The notes: generated by a model not told the origin, from the letters alone. DNA of 64,000 nucleotides from Dyadobacter sp. UC 10 (GCF_008369915.1 NZ_VSRN01000001.1:434001-498000), one strand, 5' to 3'; positions 53,774 through 62,927 are shown, counted from the first letter of the stretch. A program made the numbers and translations.

Positions 53774-56248
53774 ATGCGCAGATCCTTTATTTTTCTGTTC
53801 CTTCTTTTTGCCGCTAACCTCTCCGCACAAGTTCCTTCACTTTCATCCAGCGAGATTTTTCAAAATATCAAAAAACTTAATGTACTGGGTTCGGTACTTT
53901 ATATTGCAGCCCACCCCGATGACGAGAATACGCTGATGCTCTCCTATTTATCCAAGGATCAAATGGTGAGGACCGGCTATCTTTCCCTGACAAGAGGCGA
54001 TGGCGGCCAGAACCTGATCGGCGCGGAACAAGGTTACAATATCGGCGTAATCAGAACCCAGGAACTGCTGGGCGCAAGAAGAATCGACGGTGCGCAGCAA
54101 TTTTTCTCCCGTGCTTACGATTTCGGTTTTTCCAAAACCCGGGACGAAACACTTCACTTCTGGGACGCTGAAAAAGTGCAGGGAGATGTCGTGTGGATGA
54201 TCCGCAAATTCCAGCCTGATGTAATTATTACCCGCTTCCCGCCAGATCCGAGGGCCGGGCATGGGCACCATCAGACTTCGGCTTACCTGGCCGAAGAAGG
54301 TTTTAAAATGGCAGCCGATCCAAATGCATATCCAGATCAGCTTAAATTCGTAAAACCCTGGCAGGCCAAAAGGCTGGTTTGGAATACCTACACGCCTGGA
54401 TTTACAAACAAAAAGCCGGAAGAAGAAAAAACGCCTTTCATATCCATCGAAATAGGCGGTTATAATCCGGTTTTGGGCAAATCTTATACAGAGATTGCAG
54501 CGGAAAGCCGCAGCCAGCATAAAAGCCAGGGATTTGGAAGTGCGCCTCAACGTGGCGACCGGATTGATTTCTTTCTACACAAAGTAGGCCAGCCTGCTGA
54601 CAAAAATCTATTTGACCAGGTGGACATCAGCTGGAAACGCGTGAAGGGAAGCGAAAAAGTGCAGGCGCTTGTTTTGTCGGCAATCAAAAATTTCTCGGTA
54701 AATAAGCCTTCCGCATCCATCAATGACCTCTTGAAAATCAATGCAGAACTCAATCGGCTTGATTCTTCCAATATATATGTAAAAGCAAAGAAAGAAGAGA
54801 TCCGCGATTTGATCGCGCAATGTGCCGGGCTTTGGTTTGAAACAAACCCGGCAGATTTTTCGGCGGTTGCAGGAGATGTAGCCGCTGTTAATGTTTCAGT
54901 GGTAAAGCGATCGGATTATCCCGTCAAGCTAATTTCGCTTGGTTGGATCGGAAGTAAAAAAGACAGCTCAATTAATCTTGCATTAAATCAAAACGAGCTG
55001 AATGCATTCCCTGTCAAAGCTAAGTTGCCTGACGATTTGCCGGTCAGCCAACCATACTGGCTCGAAAAACCGATAGAAAAAGGCATTTTCCAAATTGATA
55101 ATCAGCAGAATATCGGCTTTCCTGAGAATCGCCCGGCAACTGTTACAAAGTATACTTTTGAGATTGGTGGTCAGCAATTTACATTCACCAGACCGTGGGT
55201 ATTTAAGTATGCTGATCCGGCGGAGGGAGAGATTTACAGACCCTTTGAAATCCGCCCGGCTGTGACCACGACCATTGCCGAGCCCGTCTATATTTTCGCA
55301 TCGGCCGAACCGAAGACGGTTACAATGGTGGTAGAAGCACAAAAGAACAATGTCAGCGGCACCGTAAAACCGGAAATTCCTGCGGGCTGGAAGTCTGTTC
55401 CCGGGTCTGCTGAATTTAAGCTGGAGAACAAATATCAGCAGCAATACCTTTCCTTCATCATCACGCCGCCACTTGAAAATCAGGAGGTCTCTCTAAAAGC
55501 CGTGGCTACTGTCGACGGAAAATCATTTGACAAATCGATTAAAACGATCACCTACCGCCATATTCCCTCGCAGACTATTTTCCCGACTGCCGAGGCGAAG
55601 CTTGCAAAAATTGATGTAAAAACAAATGCAAAAAACATCGGCTACATTGCGGGAGCAGGCGACGACGTTCCGACTGCATTGCGCCAGATGGATTGCCAGG
55701 TAACCATGCTCAATGCAGCCGGACTGGCCAAAGACCTGAGCACATTCGACGCCATTATTGTAGGTGTCCGCGCTTATAATACTGAAGAGTACCTGGCAAA
55801 TTACCAGGGCAAACTGATGGAATACGTCAAAAATGGTGGTACGATGGTGGTACAATACACGATTCCGGGACAGAAAGTAAAACAGATCGGACCGTTTCCG
55901 ATACAGCTTGGCCGGGAGCGGGTAACTGAGGAAGATGCGGAGATGCGGTTTTTGATTCCTGACAGCCCGATCCTGAATACGCCAAACAAGATCACTCAGA
56001 AGGATTTCGAAGGGTGGGTGCAGGAGCGCGGATTATATTTCGCGGCGGAGTGGGATAAGCAGAGCTATCAGGCACTTTTTTCAGCCAATGATGAAACTGA
56101 AAGCGCAAAAGAAGGAAGTGTGCTTTATGCGAAATACGGAAAAGGGCATTACATCTACACCGGCTTGTCCTTCTTCCGCGAGTTGCCCGCAGGCGTTACC
56201 GGGGCTTACCGGTTATTTGCAAATATGATTTCAGTTGGCAAAAAATAG
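53774..56248 (+). CDS. secreted PIG-L (LmbE-like) family deacetylase with long C-terminal region
   Basis: 824 residues with a signal peptide (MRRSFIFLFLLFAANLSAQ). The zinc deacetylase site is AAHPDDENTLML with the matching His in RAGHGHHQTSAYLAEE. The PIG-L domain covers about residues 30-290; the rest has beta-sandwich-like regions and a Rossmann-like C-terminal part (FDAIIVGVRAYNTEEYLANYQGKLMEYVKNGGTMVVQYT), as in a large Bacteroidota subfamily. It probably deacetylates an N-acetylated sugar outside the cytoplasm. It starts 31 bp after the PPTase gene. Confidence 0.9.
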   Translation: MRRSFIFLFLLFAANLSAQVPSLSSSEIFQNIKKLNVLGSVLYIAAHPDDENTLMLSYLSKDQMVRTGYLSLTRGDGGQNLIGAEQGYNIGVIRTQELLGARRIDGAQQFFSRAYDFGFSKTRDETLHFWDAEKVQGDVVWMIRKFQPDVIITRFPPDPRAGHGHHQTSAYLAEEGFKMAADPNAYPDQLKFVKPWQAKRLVWNTYTPGFTNKKPEEEKTPFISIEIGGYNPVLGKSYTEIAAESRSQHKSQGFGSAPQRGDRIDFFLHKVGQPADKNLFDQVDISWKRVKGSEKVQALVLSAIKNFSVNKPSASINDLLKINAELNRLDSSNIYVKAKKEEIRDLIAQCAGLWFETNPADFSAVAGDVAAVNVSVVKRSDYPVKLISLGWIGSKKDSSINLALNQNELNAFPVKAKLPDDLPVSQPYWLEKPIEKGIFQIDNQQNIGFPENRPATVTKYTFEIGGQQFTFTRPWVFKYADPAEGEIYRPFEIRPAVTTTIAEPVYIFASAEPKTVTMVVEAQKNNVSGTVKPEIPAGWKSVPGSAEFKLENKYQQQYLSFIITPPLENQEVSLKAVATVDGKSFDKSIKTITYRHIPSQTIFPTAEAKLAKIDVKTNAKNIGYIAGAGDDVPTALRQMDCQVTMLNAAGLAKDLSTFDAIIVGVRAYNTEEYLANYQGKLMEYVKNGGTMVVQYTIPGQKVKQIGPFPIQLGRERVTEEDAEMRFLIPDSPILNTPNKITQKDFEGWVQERGLYFAAEWDKQSYQALFSANDETESAKEGSVLYAKYGKGHYIYTGLSFFRELPAGVTGAYRLFANMISVGKK

Positions 56249-56259
56249 CCAACTGAAAT
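56228..56259. terminator. hairpin between convergent PIG-L and VWA genes
   Basis: ATTTCAGTTGGC and GCCAACTGAAAT form a perfect 12-bp stem with an AAAAAATA loop. The left arm lies in the last codons of the PIG-L gene and the right arm ends at the VWA stop. There is no strong U-run, so it may act on both strands weakly or stabilise the 3' ends. Confidence 0.65.
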
Positions 56260-57369
56260 CTATTTAACGTTCTTCCGGCGATTCCTCTGAAAATCTTCCA
56301 GTACGAATCCGCCAAGTCCCTGCAGATTACTATAATAAGCGCGGCCATTATTGACCTGCGTGAAGTTTTGCACAAATTGTTTCAGATAAGGGTCTGTCGC
56401 AATCATAAATGTCGTCACAGGAATGTCCAGTTTGCGGCATTGTGCAGCTAATGTCAGGGTTTTGTTAATGATCTTGCGGTCGAGGCCGAAGCTGTTTTTG
56501 TAATATTTGATTCCTTCTTTCAGGCAAGTCGGTTTCCCATCGGTAATCATGAATATCTGCTTATTGCGCGTCTTTTTACGGCGCAGGATATCCATCGCAA
56601 GTTCCAGGCCCGCTACTGTATTGGTGTGATAGGGCCCAACTTCAAGGTACGGAAGATCTTTGATCTGAATCTGCCAGGCATCATTCCCAAACACGATAAT
56701 ATCCAGGGAATCTTTGGGGTATTTGCTGCGGATCAGCTCGGCCAATGCCAATGCTACTTTCTTCGCGGGCGTAATGCGGTCTTCGCCATATAGTATCATG
56801 GAGTGGCTGATATCGATCATCACAACCGTCGCAGTTGTGGTTTTCTGCTCGCGTTCCACTACTTCCAGGTCATTTTCCATTAATGTAAAATCACCGATCC
56901 CATGATTTACCTGCGCGTTTTTGATGGATTCCGTCATCGCGATCTGATCCAGTGTGTCCCCAAACTGAAACTGGCGAACATCGCTGCTGAGCTCATCGCC
57001 TACTCCCATATGCGGCGTGTGATGGTTACCGCCGGTTTTTGATCTTTTCAGTTTACCGAAGATTTCATCCAGAGCACTTTTCCGGATACTTTTCTCGGCT
57101 TTTGGCGTCATGATCAGCTTGCTCTCGCCTTCCTGCTGCTCCTCTGTGATATAGCCCTTCTTTTTCAGATCATCGAAAAAGTCCCCTATTCCGTAGGAAT
57201 CGTTGGTCAGGTTGTATTGCCGGTCCAGTTCGCTCAACCAGGACATCGCTTCGCCGACATCTCCTGAGGTCATCAGCAGTAATTGCTGAAAAATATCGAA
57301 AAGCTGGTCAAACTTACTGTTAGCGCCTTGTTCTGCCGGGATGTATTTTGAAAAACGATGTCCTCGCAT
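56260..57369 (-). CDS. von Willebrand factor A domain protein, ChlD/CoxE-like
   Basis: 369 residues. The N-terminal half is helical with a winged-helix-like part (LKKKGYITEEQQEGESKLIMTPKAEKSIRKSALDEIFGKLK). The VWA domain begins near residue 178 with a MIDAS motif DISHS (186-190) and continues with NTVAGLELAMDILRRKK and FMITDGKPT. Proteins of this kind partner with ChlI/MoxR-like ATPases, one of which is encoded at 28110. The client process is unknown. It is followed by a hairpin shared with PIG-L. Confidence 0.87.
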   Translation of the reverse strand: MRGHRFSKYIPAEQGANSKFDQLFDIFQQLLLMTSGDVGEAMSWLSELDRQYNLTNDSYGIGDFFDDLKKKGYITEEQQEGESKLIMTPKAEKSIRKSALDEIFGKLKRSKTGGNHHTPHMGVGDELSSDVRQFQFGDTLDQIAMTESIKNAQVNHGIGDFTLMENDLEVVEREQKTTTATVVMIDISHSMILYGEDRITPAKKVALALAELIRSKYPKDSLDIIVFGNDAWQIQIKDLPYLEVGPYHTNTVAGLELAMDILRRKKTRNKQIFMITDGKPTCLKEGIKYYKNSFGLDRKIINKTLTLAAQCRKLDIPVTTFMIATDPYLKQFVQNFTQVNNGRAYYSNLQGLGGFVLEDFQRNRRKNVK

Positions 57370-57397
57370 GTTGTACTGATTAATAAGGCCAAAAAAG

Positions 57398-57434
57398 ATT
57401 CGGCTACTTCCAAGTTAATCGAAAGTAGCCGAAT
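57398..57434 (-). terminator. terminator of the suf/bacilliredoxin transcript
   Basis: ATTCGGCTACTT and AAGTAGCCGAAT form a perfect 12-bp stem. On the minus strand it is followed by CTTTTTT. It lies 24 bp after the bacilliredoxin stop. Confidence 0.88.
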
Positions 57435-57457
57435 TTCACTAATTTATCCGCTATGAA

Positions 57458-57886
57458 CTAAGCTTCTTCAGCGCAAAATTCTTCGAATGCCATTTGCAGA
57501 TGTTGGGCGATCATTTCAGCCGAACGACCTTCAATGTGGTGACGCTCAACAAAATGGATCAGTTCTCCATCTTTAAACAATGCCACAGCCGGTGACGAAG
57601 GAGGATATGGAAGAGTATACTCACGCATTTTCGCCGTAGCTTCCACATCTGCACCTGCAAATACAGTCGCCAGATGATCAGGCTTAATCTCGCTGCGGGA
57701 AAGTGCCGCTCTCACACCCGGACGCGCCGCACCAGCCGCACAGCCGCAAACTGAATTAATCACAACCAAAGCAGTTCCCTTGGTGTTTTGCATGAAATTA
57801 TCTACTTCCTCAGCAGTTGTCAAATCCTGAAAACCAGCATTAACAAGCTCAGCTTTCATTGGAGCCACTAATTGTGGTGGATACAT
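57458..57886 (-). CDS. bacilliredoxin (BrxA/BrxB, YphP-like)
   Basis: 142 residues. The active site Cys47-Gly-Cys49 in NSVCGCAAGAARPGV is the CGC motif of the BrxA/B (DUF1094) family, followed by FAGADVEATAKMREYTLPYPPSSPAVALFKDGELIHFVERHHIEGR. In Firmicutes these proteins remove bacillithiol from oxidised proteins; Bacteroidota also make bacillithiol in some lineages. Position at the end of the Fe-S assembly run suggests a redox role in cluster assembly or repair. Confidence 0.93.
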   Translation of the reverse strand: MYPPQLVAPMKAELVNAGFQDLTTAEEVDNFMQNTKGTALVVINSVCGCAAGAARPGVRAALSRSEIKPDHLATVFAGADVEATAKMREYTLPYPPSSPAVALFKDGELIHFVERHHIEGRSAEMIAQHLQMAFEEFCAEEA

Positions 57887-57928
57887 ATTTTTTAAATTTT
57901 ATGGTTATACTTATTTGAACTTCAATTA

Positions 57929-58240
57929 CTACATAAATCCTAATTCCAGTTTCGCCTCTTCCGACATCATTTCGGTCGTATAAGGCGGGTCGAAGGTAAG
58001 CTCGACGCTTACGTCATTTACACCCTCGACTTCCCTGATCTTTTGCTCCACTTCACCGGGCAATGTACCGGCAGAGGGACAGGAAGGAGAAGTTAATGTC
58101 ATGGAAACGAACACGTTATTTACGGGAAACACTTTCAGATCGTAAATAAGGCCCAGTTCGTATACATCTACAGGAATCTCCGGATCATATACCGTCTTGA
58201 TGGCCTTTACAACTTCTTCCCGCAACTCTGAATCTGACAT
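57929..58240 (-). CDS. DUF59 Fe-S assembly protein (SufT/PaaD-like)
   Basis: 103 residues, a single MIP18/DUF59 domain: VVKAIKTVYDPEIPVDVYELGLIYDLKV, then SMTLTSPSCPSAGTLPGEVEQKI with the conserved cysteine, and VSVELTFDPPYTTEMMSEEAKLELG. Proteins of this kind help mature Fe-S proteins and are common in suf operons. It is 25 bp downstream of sufE and 42 bp upstream of the bacilliredoxin gene on the same strand. Confidence 0.92.
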   Translation of the reverse strand: MSDSELREEVVKAIKTVYDPEIPVDVYELGLIYDLKVFPVNNVFVSMTLTSPSCPSAGTLPGEVEQKIREVEGVNDVSVELTFDPPYTTEMMSEEAKLELGFM

Positions 58241-58265
58241 TTTTTCTTTGTTATCTGATTGATTC

Positions 58266-58697
58266 TTAATTCTGATTCACAGATTTCGCCTGATACGCAA
58301 ATCCATAAGCCTTCATTTGTTTTAACATCGCCGCCAGCCCGTTCGACCTTGTCTGTGCCAGGTGCTGATGCAATCCAATGCGTTCCATAAAGTAAAGATC
58401 CGCATTTGCTACCTCCTCAGGGGTATGCCCGGAAAGTACTTTGACCAGCATACTTACCAGCCCGCGGACGATGATAGCATCACTGTCCGCTTCGAATTTC
58501 AAAAGATCACCTTCCATGTAAGCATTCAGCCAAACCCTGGACTGGCACCCTTTAATAATATTTTCCTCAGTCTTGTATTGTTCTTCCAAAGGCGGGAACT
58601 GCTTGCCGAGATCTATGATGTACTCGTACTTGCTTTCCCAATCATCAAACAATTCAAAATCCGAAATTAGTTCGTCCTGTATCTCGTTTATCGTCAT
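58266..58697 (-). CDS. sufE: sulfur acceptor SufE
   Basis: 143 residues. The acceptor cysteine is Cys51 in NIIKGCQSRVW; the flanking pattern YEYIIDLGKQFPPL and FEADSDAIIVRGLVSML is typical of SufE. It takes persulfide from SufS and passes it to the SufBCD scaffold. It is separated from sufS by a toxin-antitoxin pair; the gap to the toxin gene is 8 bp. Confidence 0.95.
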   Translation of the reverse strand: MTINEIQDELISDFELFDDWESKYEYIIDLGKQFPPLEEQYKTEENIIKGCQSRVWLNAYMEGDLLKFEADSDAIIVRGLVSMLVKVLSGHTPEEVANADLYFMERIGLHQHLAQTRSNGLAAMLKQMKAYGFAYQAKSVNQN

Positions 58698-58705
58698 TGT
58701 GTATT

Positions 58706-58993
58706 TTAGTATTCTGACAATGGCCGCGAGCTATGCCTGATAGCAAGAATCTCCATACCATTTTTTCTCGCATTATAAATAACCCTGTAATTACCAGCGC
58801 GAATTTCCCTGATACTCTCAATTCTCGTCTCCGGAATCTGTCTGCCCATATCGGGAAATTTTTCGAGCAGGTCAACTTTCTTAAAAACTTCGTTAATCCA
58901 TCTCCTGGAATACGATTTAGATTCATTTTCAAGCCAAAGAAAAATATTATCCAAATCCTGTCGTGCTTCCTTTGACCATATTATTCCAGCCAT
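58706..58993 (-). CDS. RelE/ParE-family toxin
   Basis: 95 residues with the ParE/RelE fold pattern: IIWSKEARQDLDNIFLWLENES, VDLLEKFPDMGRQIPET, SIREIRAGNYRVIYNARKNGMEILAIRHSSRPL. The toxin of this group either poisons gyrase or cuts mRNA at the ribosome; RelE and ParE cannot be told apart reliably here. It overlaps the antitoxin gene by 13 bp and is inserted between sufS and sufE. Confidence 0.88.
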   Translation of the reverse strand: MAGIIWSKEARQDLDNIFLWLENESKSYSRRWINEVFKKVDLLEKFPDMGRQIPETRIESIREIRAGNYRVIYNARKNGMEILAIRHSSRPLSEY

Positions 58994-59169
58994 TTTTTAT
59001 AGGGTGCCTTTACTTCTTCGTGTGTGAATGACTCTCCATTATCAATTTGCTTCCTTGATCTTTCAATTTTGGATAATAAAAGAATCTGCTCTATTACCTC
59101 TTCAACCTCAATTTCGTCCGGCATCATTCTCAGCGAGTCAAGCAGGGTGTCCTTCGGTATCGTTTCCAT
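58981..59169 (-). CDS. antitoxin of the RelE/ParE-type module
   Basis: 62 residues. It is short and acidic with a helical LLDSLRMMPDEIEVEEVIEQILLLSKIERSRKQIDNGESFTHEEV, the common pattern of Bacteroidota antitoxins that bind ParE-like toxins (the segment S-x-x-Q-x-x-x-G-x-x-x-x-H-E-E-V is typical). It precedes the toxin gene and overlaps it by 13 bp. A DNA-binding part is not obvious. It starts 56 bp after the sufS stop. Confidence 0.83.
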   Translation of the reverse strand: METIPKDTLLDSLRMMPDEIEVEEVIEQILLLSKIERSRKQIDNGESFTHEEVKAPYKKWLE

Positions 59170-59225
59170 TCTGAGTGAACAAGATGTTAGAATTCTGTTT
59201 TACTTAAAGAAGTAATTTACAAAAA

Positions 59226-60452
59226 TTATCCAAGCATTCTCTTGACCTTATGAAGTCCTTGAATAAGCTTGTCAATTTCCTCAACCGTATTGTAAACAGC
59301 AAAAGAAGCACGCGAGGTTCCGGTGATGTTGAAGCGGTTCATGAGCGGCTGGGTGCAGTGGTGGCCCGTACGGACCGCGATACCCTGCTGATCCAGCAGC
59401 ACGCCGATATCCTGATGGTGAATGCCGTCAATCACAAATGAAAGCACACTGACCTTGTTCTTCGCTTTTCCAATGATTTTCAATCCTTCAATCTCGCTGA
59501 CCGCCTCGGTAGCATACCTTAGCAATTCGTCTTCATATGCAGCAATATTTCCTTTTCCCAAAGAATCAACGTAGTCAAGTGCATATTTTGCCGCTACCAC
59601 GTCAGCAATATTCGGTGTTCCTGCTTCGAATTTATAGGGAAGTTCATTATAGGTCGTTTTCTCAAACGTTACTTCCTTGATCATTTCACCGCCGCCGCGG
59701 TATGGTGGCATTGCATTCAAAAGGTCTCTTTTTCCATACAAAATACCCATTCCCGTAGGTCCGTAGATCTTGTGCAGTGAGAGTGAATAAAAATCACAAT
59801 CCAGATCCTGTACATCAATTTGAATATGTGAACTGGCCTGGGCGCCGTCGATCAGCACTTTTGCTCCTACTGCATGCGCTTTTTCAATAATTTCTTTGAC
59901 AGGATTAATTGTACCAAGCGAATTGGAAACATGCACAACCGAAACAAATTTCGTACGCTCGGTCAGCAGTTTTTCATATTCATCCATTAACAAATCGCCA
60001 TTGTCGTCGATCGGGATCACTTTAAGGACACATCCCTTTTCTTCGCACAGCATCTGCCAGGGAACAATGTTAGAATGGTGCTCCATCGTGGAAATGATCA
60101 CTTCGTCACCTTCTTTGAGGAATTTCCGCCCGTAGGTAGCAGCAACCAGATTGATACCATCCGTAGTACCGTAAGTAAAAATAATTTCTTCCGGGAACTG
60201 TGCATTTAAAAATGCCTGCGCCCTTTTCCTCGACTGCTCAAACGCAGAAGTCGCCTTTTCAGCTAAATGATGAATCCCGCGGTGAATATTGGCATTGTAA
60301 TGTTCGTAATATCCTGATAATGCATCCAATACCAACCTGGGCTTTTGTGTAGTCGCCGCATTGTCGAAATAAACCAGTTGTTTTCCATTGATCACCTCAT
60401 TCAAAATAGGGAAATCATTTCTGATGGAAGCAATGTCTAGGGAAGTGTTCAT
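59226..60452 (-). CDS. sufS: cysteine desulfurase SufS
   Basis: 408 residues from the ATG at 60452 (MNTSLDIASIRNDFPIL); the frame extension to 60557 runs into sufD. PLP lysine Lys228 in SLHKIYGPTG and catalytic Cys366 in RTGHHCTQPLM define a class II (SufS/CsdA) desulfurase. EHHSNIVPW and DGAQASSH carry further PLP contacts. It supplies sulfur for Fe-S clusters via SufE. A terminator-like hairpin separates it from sufD. Confidence 0.97.
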   Translation of the reverse strand: MNTSLDIASIRNDFPILNEVINGKQLVYFDNAATTQKPRLVLDALSGYYEHYNANIHRGIHHLAEKATSAFEQSRKRAQAFLNAQFPEEIIFTYGTTDGINLVAATYGRKFLKEGDEVIISTMEHHSNIVPWQMLCEEKGCVLKVIPIDDNGDLLMDEYEKLLTERTKFVSVVHVSNSLGTINPVKEIIEKAHAVGAKVLIDGAQASSHIQIDVQDLDCDFYSLSLHKIYGPTGMGILYGKRDLLNAMPPYRGGGEMIKEVTFEKTTYNELPYKFEAGTPNIADVVAAKYALDYVDSLGKGNIAAYEDELLRYATEAVSEIEGLKIIGKAKNKVSVLSFVIDGIHHQDIGVLLDQQGIAVRTGHHCTQPLMNRFNITGTSRASFAVYNTVEEIDKLIQGLHKVKRMLG

Positions 60453-60472
60453 AAGCTGTATTTTAGAAAAAT

Positions 60473-60498
60473 ACCCAACCCAAAAAATTGAGTTGGGT
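60473..60498 (-). terminator. terminator-like hairpin between sufD and sufS
   Basis: ACCCAAC-x-CAA pairs with TTG-x-GTTGGGT around AAAA; on the minus strand it is followed by ATTTTTC. It lies 20 bp upstream of the sufS ATG and may lower read-through from sufCD into sufS. Confidence 0.65.
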
Positions 60499-60531
60499 GA
60501 CAATAAGATGTGTCCTGAAATCTCCGGACAG

Positions 60532-61851
60532 CTATTTAGAAGCCAATTTCTCAGCAATCACGTTTTCAAGATATTCACGGATGGAGTCGATCCGGATCTG
60601 CGAAACAACGTCCGCACAAAAAGCAAACATCAGCAGCGACAATGCTTCAGGCTGAGATATTCCTCTCGACCGCATATAAAACAATGCTTCTTCGTCAATT
60701 TGCCCGGTAGTAGTACCGTGTGAGCACTTCACGTCATCTGCAAAAATTTCCAGCTGAGGCTTCGTATTCATGCTCGCTTCGGGAGATAACACGATATTCT
60801 TACAGGATTGAAATGCGTTGGTTTTCTGGGCGTCGGGGCGAACAAAGATTTTTCCGTTGAACACACCTTTCGACTTATCCCTCAAAATACCTTTATACAA
60901 TTCATTACTTTCAGAATTCGGCTTGCGGTGGTCAGCAACGGTGTGGTTATCAACGTGCTGTGTTCCGTCGGGAAAATATAAACCGTACATATGCGCTTCG
61001 CAGCGTTCCCCGTCCAGAATGATATTCAAATTATTTCTGGTAAAACGGCCGTTGAGCGTGACAGTACCTGCATAGAATTGAGATTTGTCCAGCATACGTA
61101 CTTGCGTCGTTCCGATATGGTACGCTTGTTCGCTTTCATTTTGTACCTTATAATACTCAACGCCAGCTTCTTCGCCGACATATATCTCGGTCACAGCATT
61201 GGTAAAGGATCTCCCGCTACCCAAGGTGCGAAAAGCTTCTGCCAGTTTTAAATGCCCATTACGTCCTACCGCAATAATATTTCTGGGCTGGCTACCTACA
61301 TTCTGCATCCGTGCATCTGCGACGAAACGAAGAATCACAGGATGCTCAACAGTTTGATTATCAGGAACGTGAATAAATATCCCGTCCTGTGTAAAAGCAG
61401 TATTCAACTCAGTAAAGGCGTCGCCGCTTTCCTGCGCCAGCTCGTTGAAGTAGGTATTGACAAGCTGGGGATTTTTTTTAATCGCTTCAGAAAGCGAAGA
61501 AATCGTGATCTGGTCCTGAGAGGATACCATTCGCGACAACTCCGCATTGTAGTGACCATTGACAAAATATATGATATTAGCGTCTTGCTCGGGAATTTTC
61601 AGATCTTCCAGATCAGCCTGAACGACATTACTTTCAGAATTAAAATTGTAAGAGCCGCTAACCAACTCCTTTACATTGGAATATTTCCACTCTTCATTTC
61701 TGACGGTTGGAAAGCCCAGTTGATCAAACCTTGCCAAAGCGGCGCGCTTTTTCTGATGAAAAGGAGAAGAAGCCTCTCCGTTCATGACAGATTCACGGGC
61801 ATAAAAGTCCGTAATCAGCCTGGTTTTCAAATCTATTGTTTCGGTACTCAT
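60532..61851 (-). CDS. sufD: Fe-S assembly protein SufD
   Basis: 439 residues. The C-terminal beta-helix core carries NTKPQLEIFADDVKCSHGTTTGQIDEEALFYMRSRGIS, with the conserved Cys and His of SufD, and the N-terminal half GFPTVRNEEWKYSNV is typical. It forms the scaffold complex with SufB and SufC. It lies 60 bp downstream of sufC. The sequence fits SufD rather than SufB by length and by the N-terminal NEEWKY motif. Confidence 0.94.
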   Translation of the reverse strand: MSTETIDLKTRLITDFYARESVMNGEASSPFHQKKRAALARFDQLGFPTVRNEEWKYSNVKELVSGSYNFNSESNVVQADLEDLKIPEQDANIIYFVNGHYNAELSRMVSSQDQITISSLSEAIKKNPQLVNTYFNELAQESGDAFTELNTAFTQDGIFIHVPDNQTVEHPVILRFVADARMQNVGSQPRNIIAVGRNGHLKLAEAFRTLGSGRSFTNAVTEIYVGEEAGVEYYKVQNESEQAYHIGTTQVRMLDKSQFYAGTVTLNGRFTRNNLNIILDGERCEAHMYGLYFPDGTQHVDNHTVADHRKPNSESNELYKGILRDKSKGVFNGKIFVRPDAQKTNAFQSCKNIVLSPEASMNTKPQLEIFADDVKCSHGTTTGQIDEEALFYMRSRGISQPEALSLLMFAFCADVVSQIRIDSIREYLENVIAEKLASK

Positions 61852-61911
61852 TGCTCTTTTTATAAGGTACTTTAATGTTAAGAAACTTCAACGGTGACGT
61901 TTTACACTTTC

Positions 61912-62670
61912 TTAACTTATCGCCTCCACTTCCGCCTTAATCCAGTCGTAGCCCTTTTCTTCGAGCTCCAAAGCAAGTTCCTTCGGTCCAGACTTCACTA
62001 TTCTTCCTTTGTAAAGCACGTGTACGTAATCAGGGACAATGTAATCGAGCAGGCGCTGGTAGTGGGTTACCACGATCGTCGCGCGTTCAGGGGAGCGAAG
62101 TGAGTTAACACCCTCTGCAACAATCCGTAAGGCATCGATATCCAGACCTGAATCCGTTTCATCCAGGATCGCCAGCTTTGGTTCGAGCACTGCCATCTGA
62201 AAAATCTCATTGCGTTTTTTCTCCCCTCCCGAAAACCCTTCATTTAATGCGCGTTTCAGAAGCGAATCGTTCATGCTGACCAATTTCGCTTTTTCACGTA
62301 CCATTTTCAGAAATTGCGCAGCGTCCAGCGGGTTTTCTCCTTTGTACTTGCGTATCTCGTTTACAGCCGTTTTCAAAAAGTTGATCGTCGTAACTCCGGG
62401 AATCTCAACGGGATACTGGAACGCTAAAAATATACCTTCCGCTGCTCTTTCCTCCGGGGCCATTTCTAAAATATCCTGTCCTTCGAAAAGAACCTGTCCG
62501 CCGGTAACTTCATATTCCTCTCTCCCCGCAAGGACAGAAGCCAAGGTGCTCTTGCCGGATCCGTTGGGTCCCATAATAGCATGAACCTCACCGGGTTTTA
62601 TTTCCAGATTGATACCTTTTAATATTTCCTTACCTTCAATCGAGGCGCGCAAGTCATTTATAGAGAGCAT
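61912..62670 (-). CDS. sufC: Fe-S assembly ATPase SufC
   Basis: 252 residues. ABC ATPase with Walker [10 protein letters not shown]-loop [10 protein letters not shown], signature [11 protein letters not shown], Walker [17 protein letters not shown] and H-loop VTHYQRLL, all typical of SufC (ETDSGLDID is diagnostic). It drives conformational change in the SufBCD scaffold. It is the first gene of the run: its own promoter lies just upstream and a divergent gene follows. Confidence 0.97.
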   Translation of the reverse strand: MLSINDLRASIEGKEILKGINLEIKPGEVHAIMGPNGSGKSTLASVLAGREEYEVTGGQVLFEGQDILEMAPEERAAEGIFLAFQYPVEIPGVTTINFLKTAVNEIRKYKGENPLDAAQFLKMVREKAKLVSMNDSLLKRALNEGFSGGEKKRNEIFQMAVLEPKLAILDETDSGLDIDALRIVAEGVNSLRSPERATIVVTHYQRLLDYIVPDYVHVLYKGRIVKSGPKELALELEEKGYDWIKAEVEAIS

Positions 62671-62713
62671 AACTGATTTATTCTTATATAGATAGTTCGT
62701 GGCAATTTTACCG

Positions 62714-62721
62714 CAAAAGTA
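62714..62721 (-). promoter_or_regulatory. -7 box of the sufC operon
   Basis: The minus strand reads TACTTTTG, a perfect TAnnTTTG, about 43 bp before the sufC ATG. It shows that the operon begins with sufC. No regulator site could be recognised in the rest of the 257-bp divergent gap. Confidence 0.6.
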
Positions 62722-62927
62722 ACACGTTTTAAGCGTAAAAGAAAATGGACGCGAACGGTAGAAAACTACACCACACTATAACCACAACCTTTTTAAACAC
62801 ACCCTTGTTCCCATAAAAATGATAATTCGCAACAAAATCCGGGTAACCCTGCCGGCTGGCCTGCAACCAGTTTTTAATTGCGATGGAAACCCTTACTTTG
62901 CGTTTTTAGCAGCTACATTACTTCACA

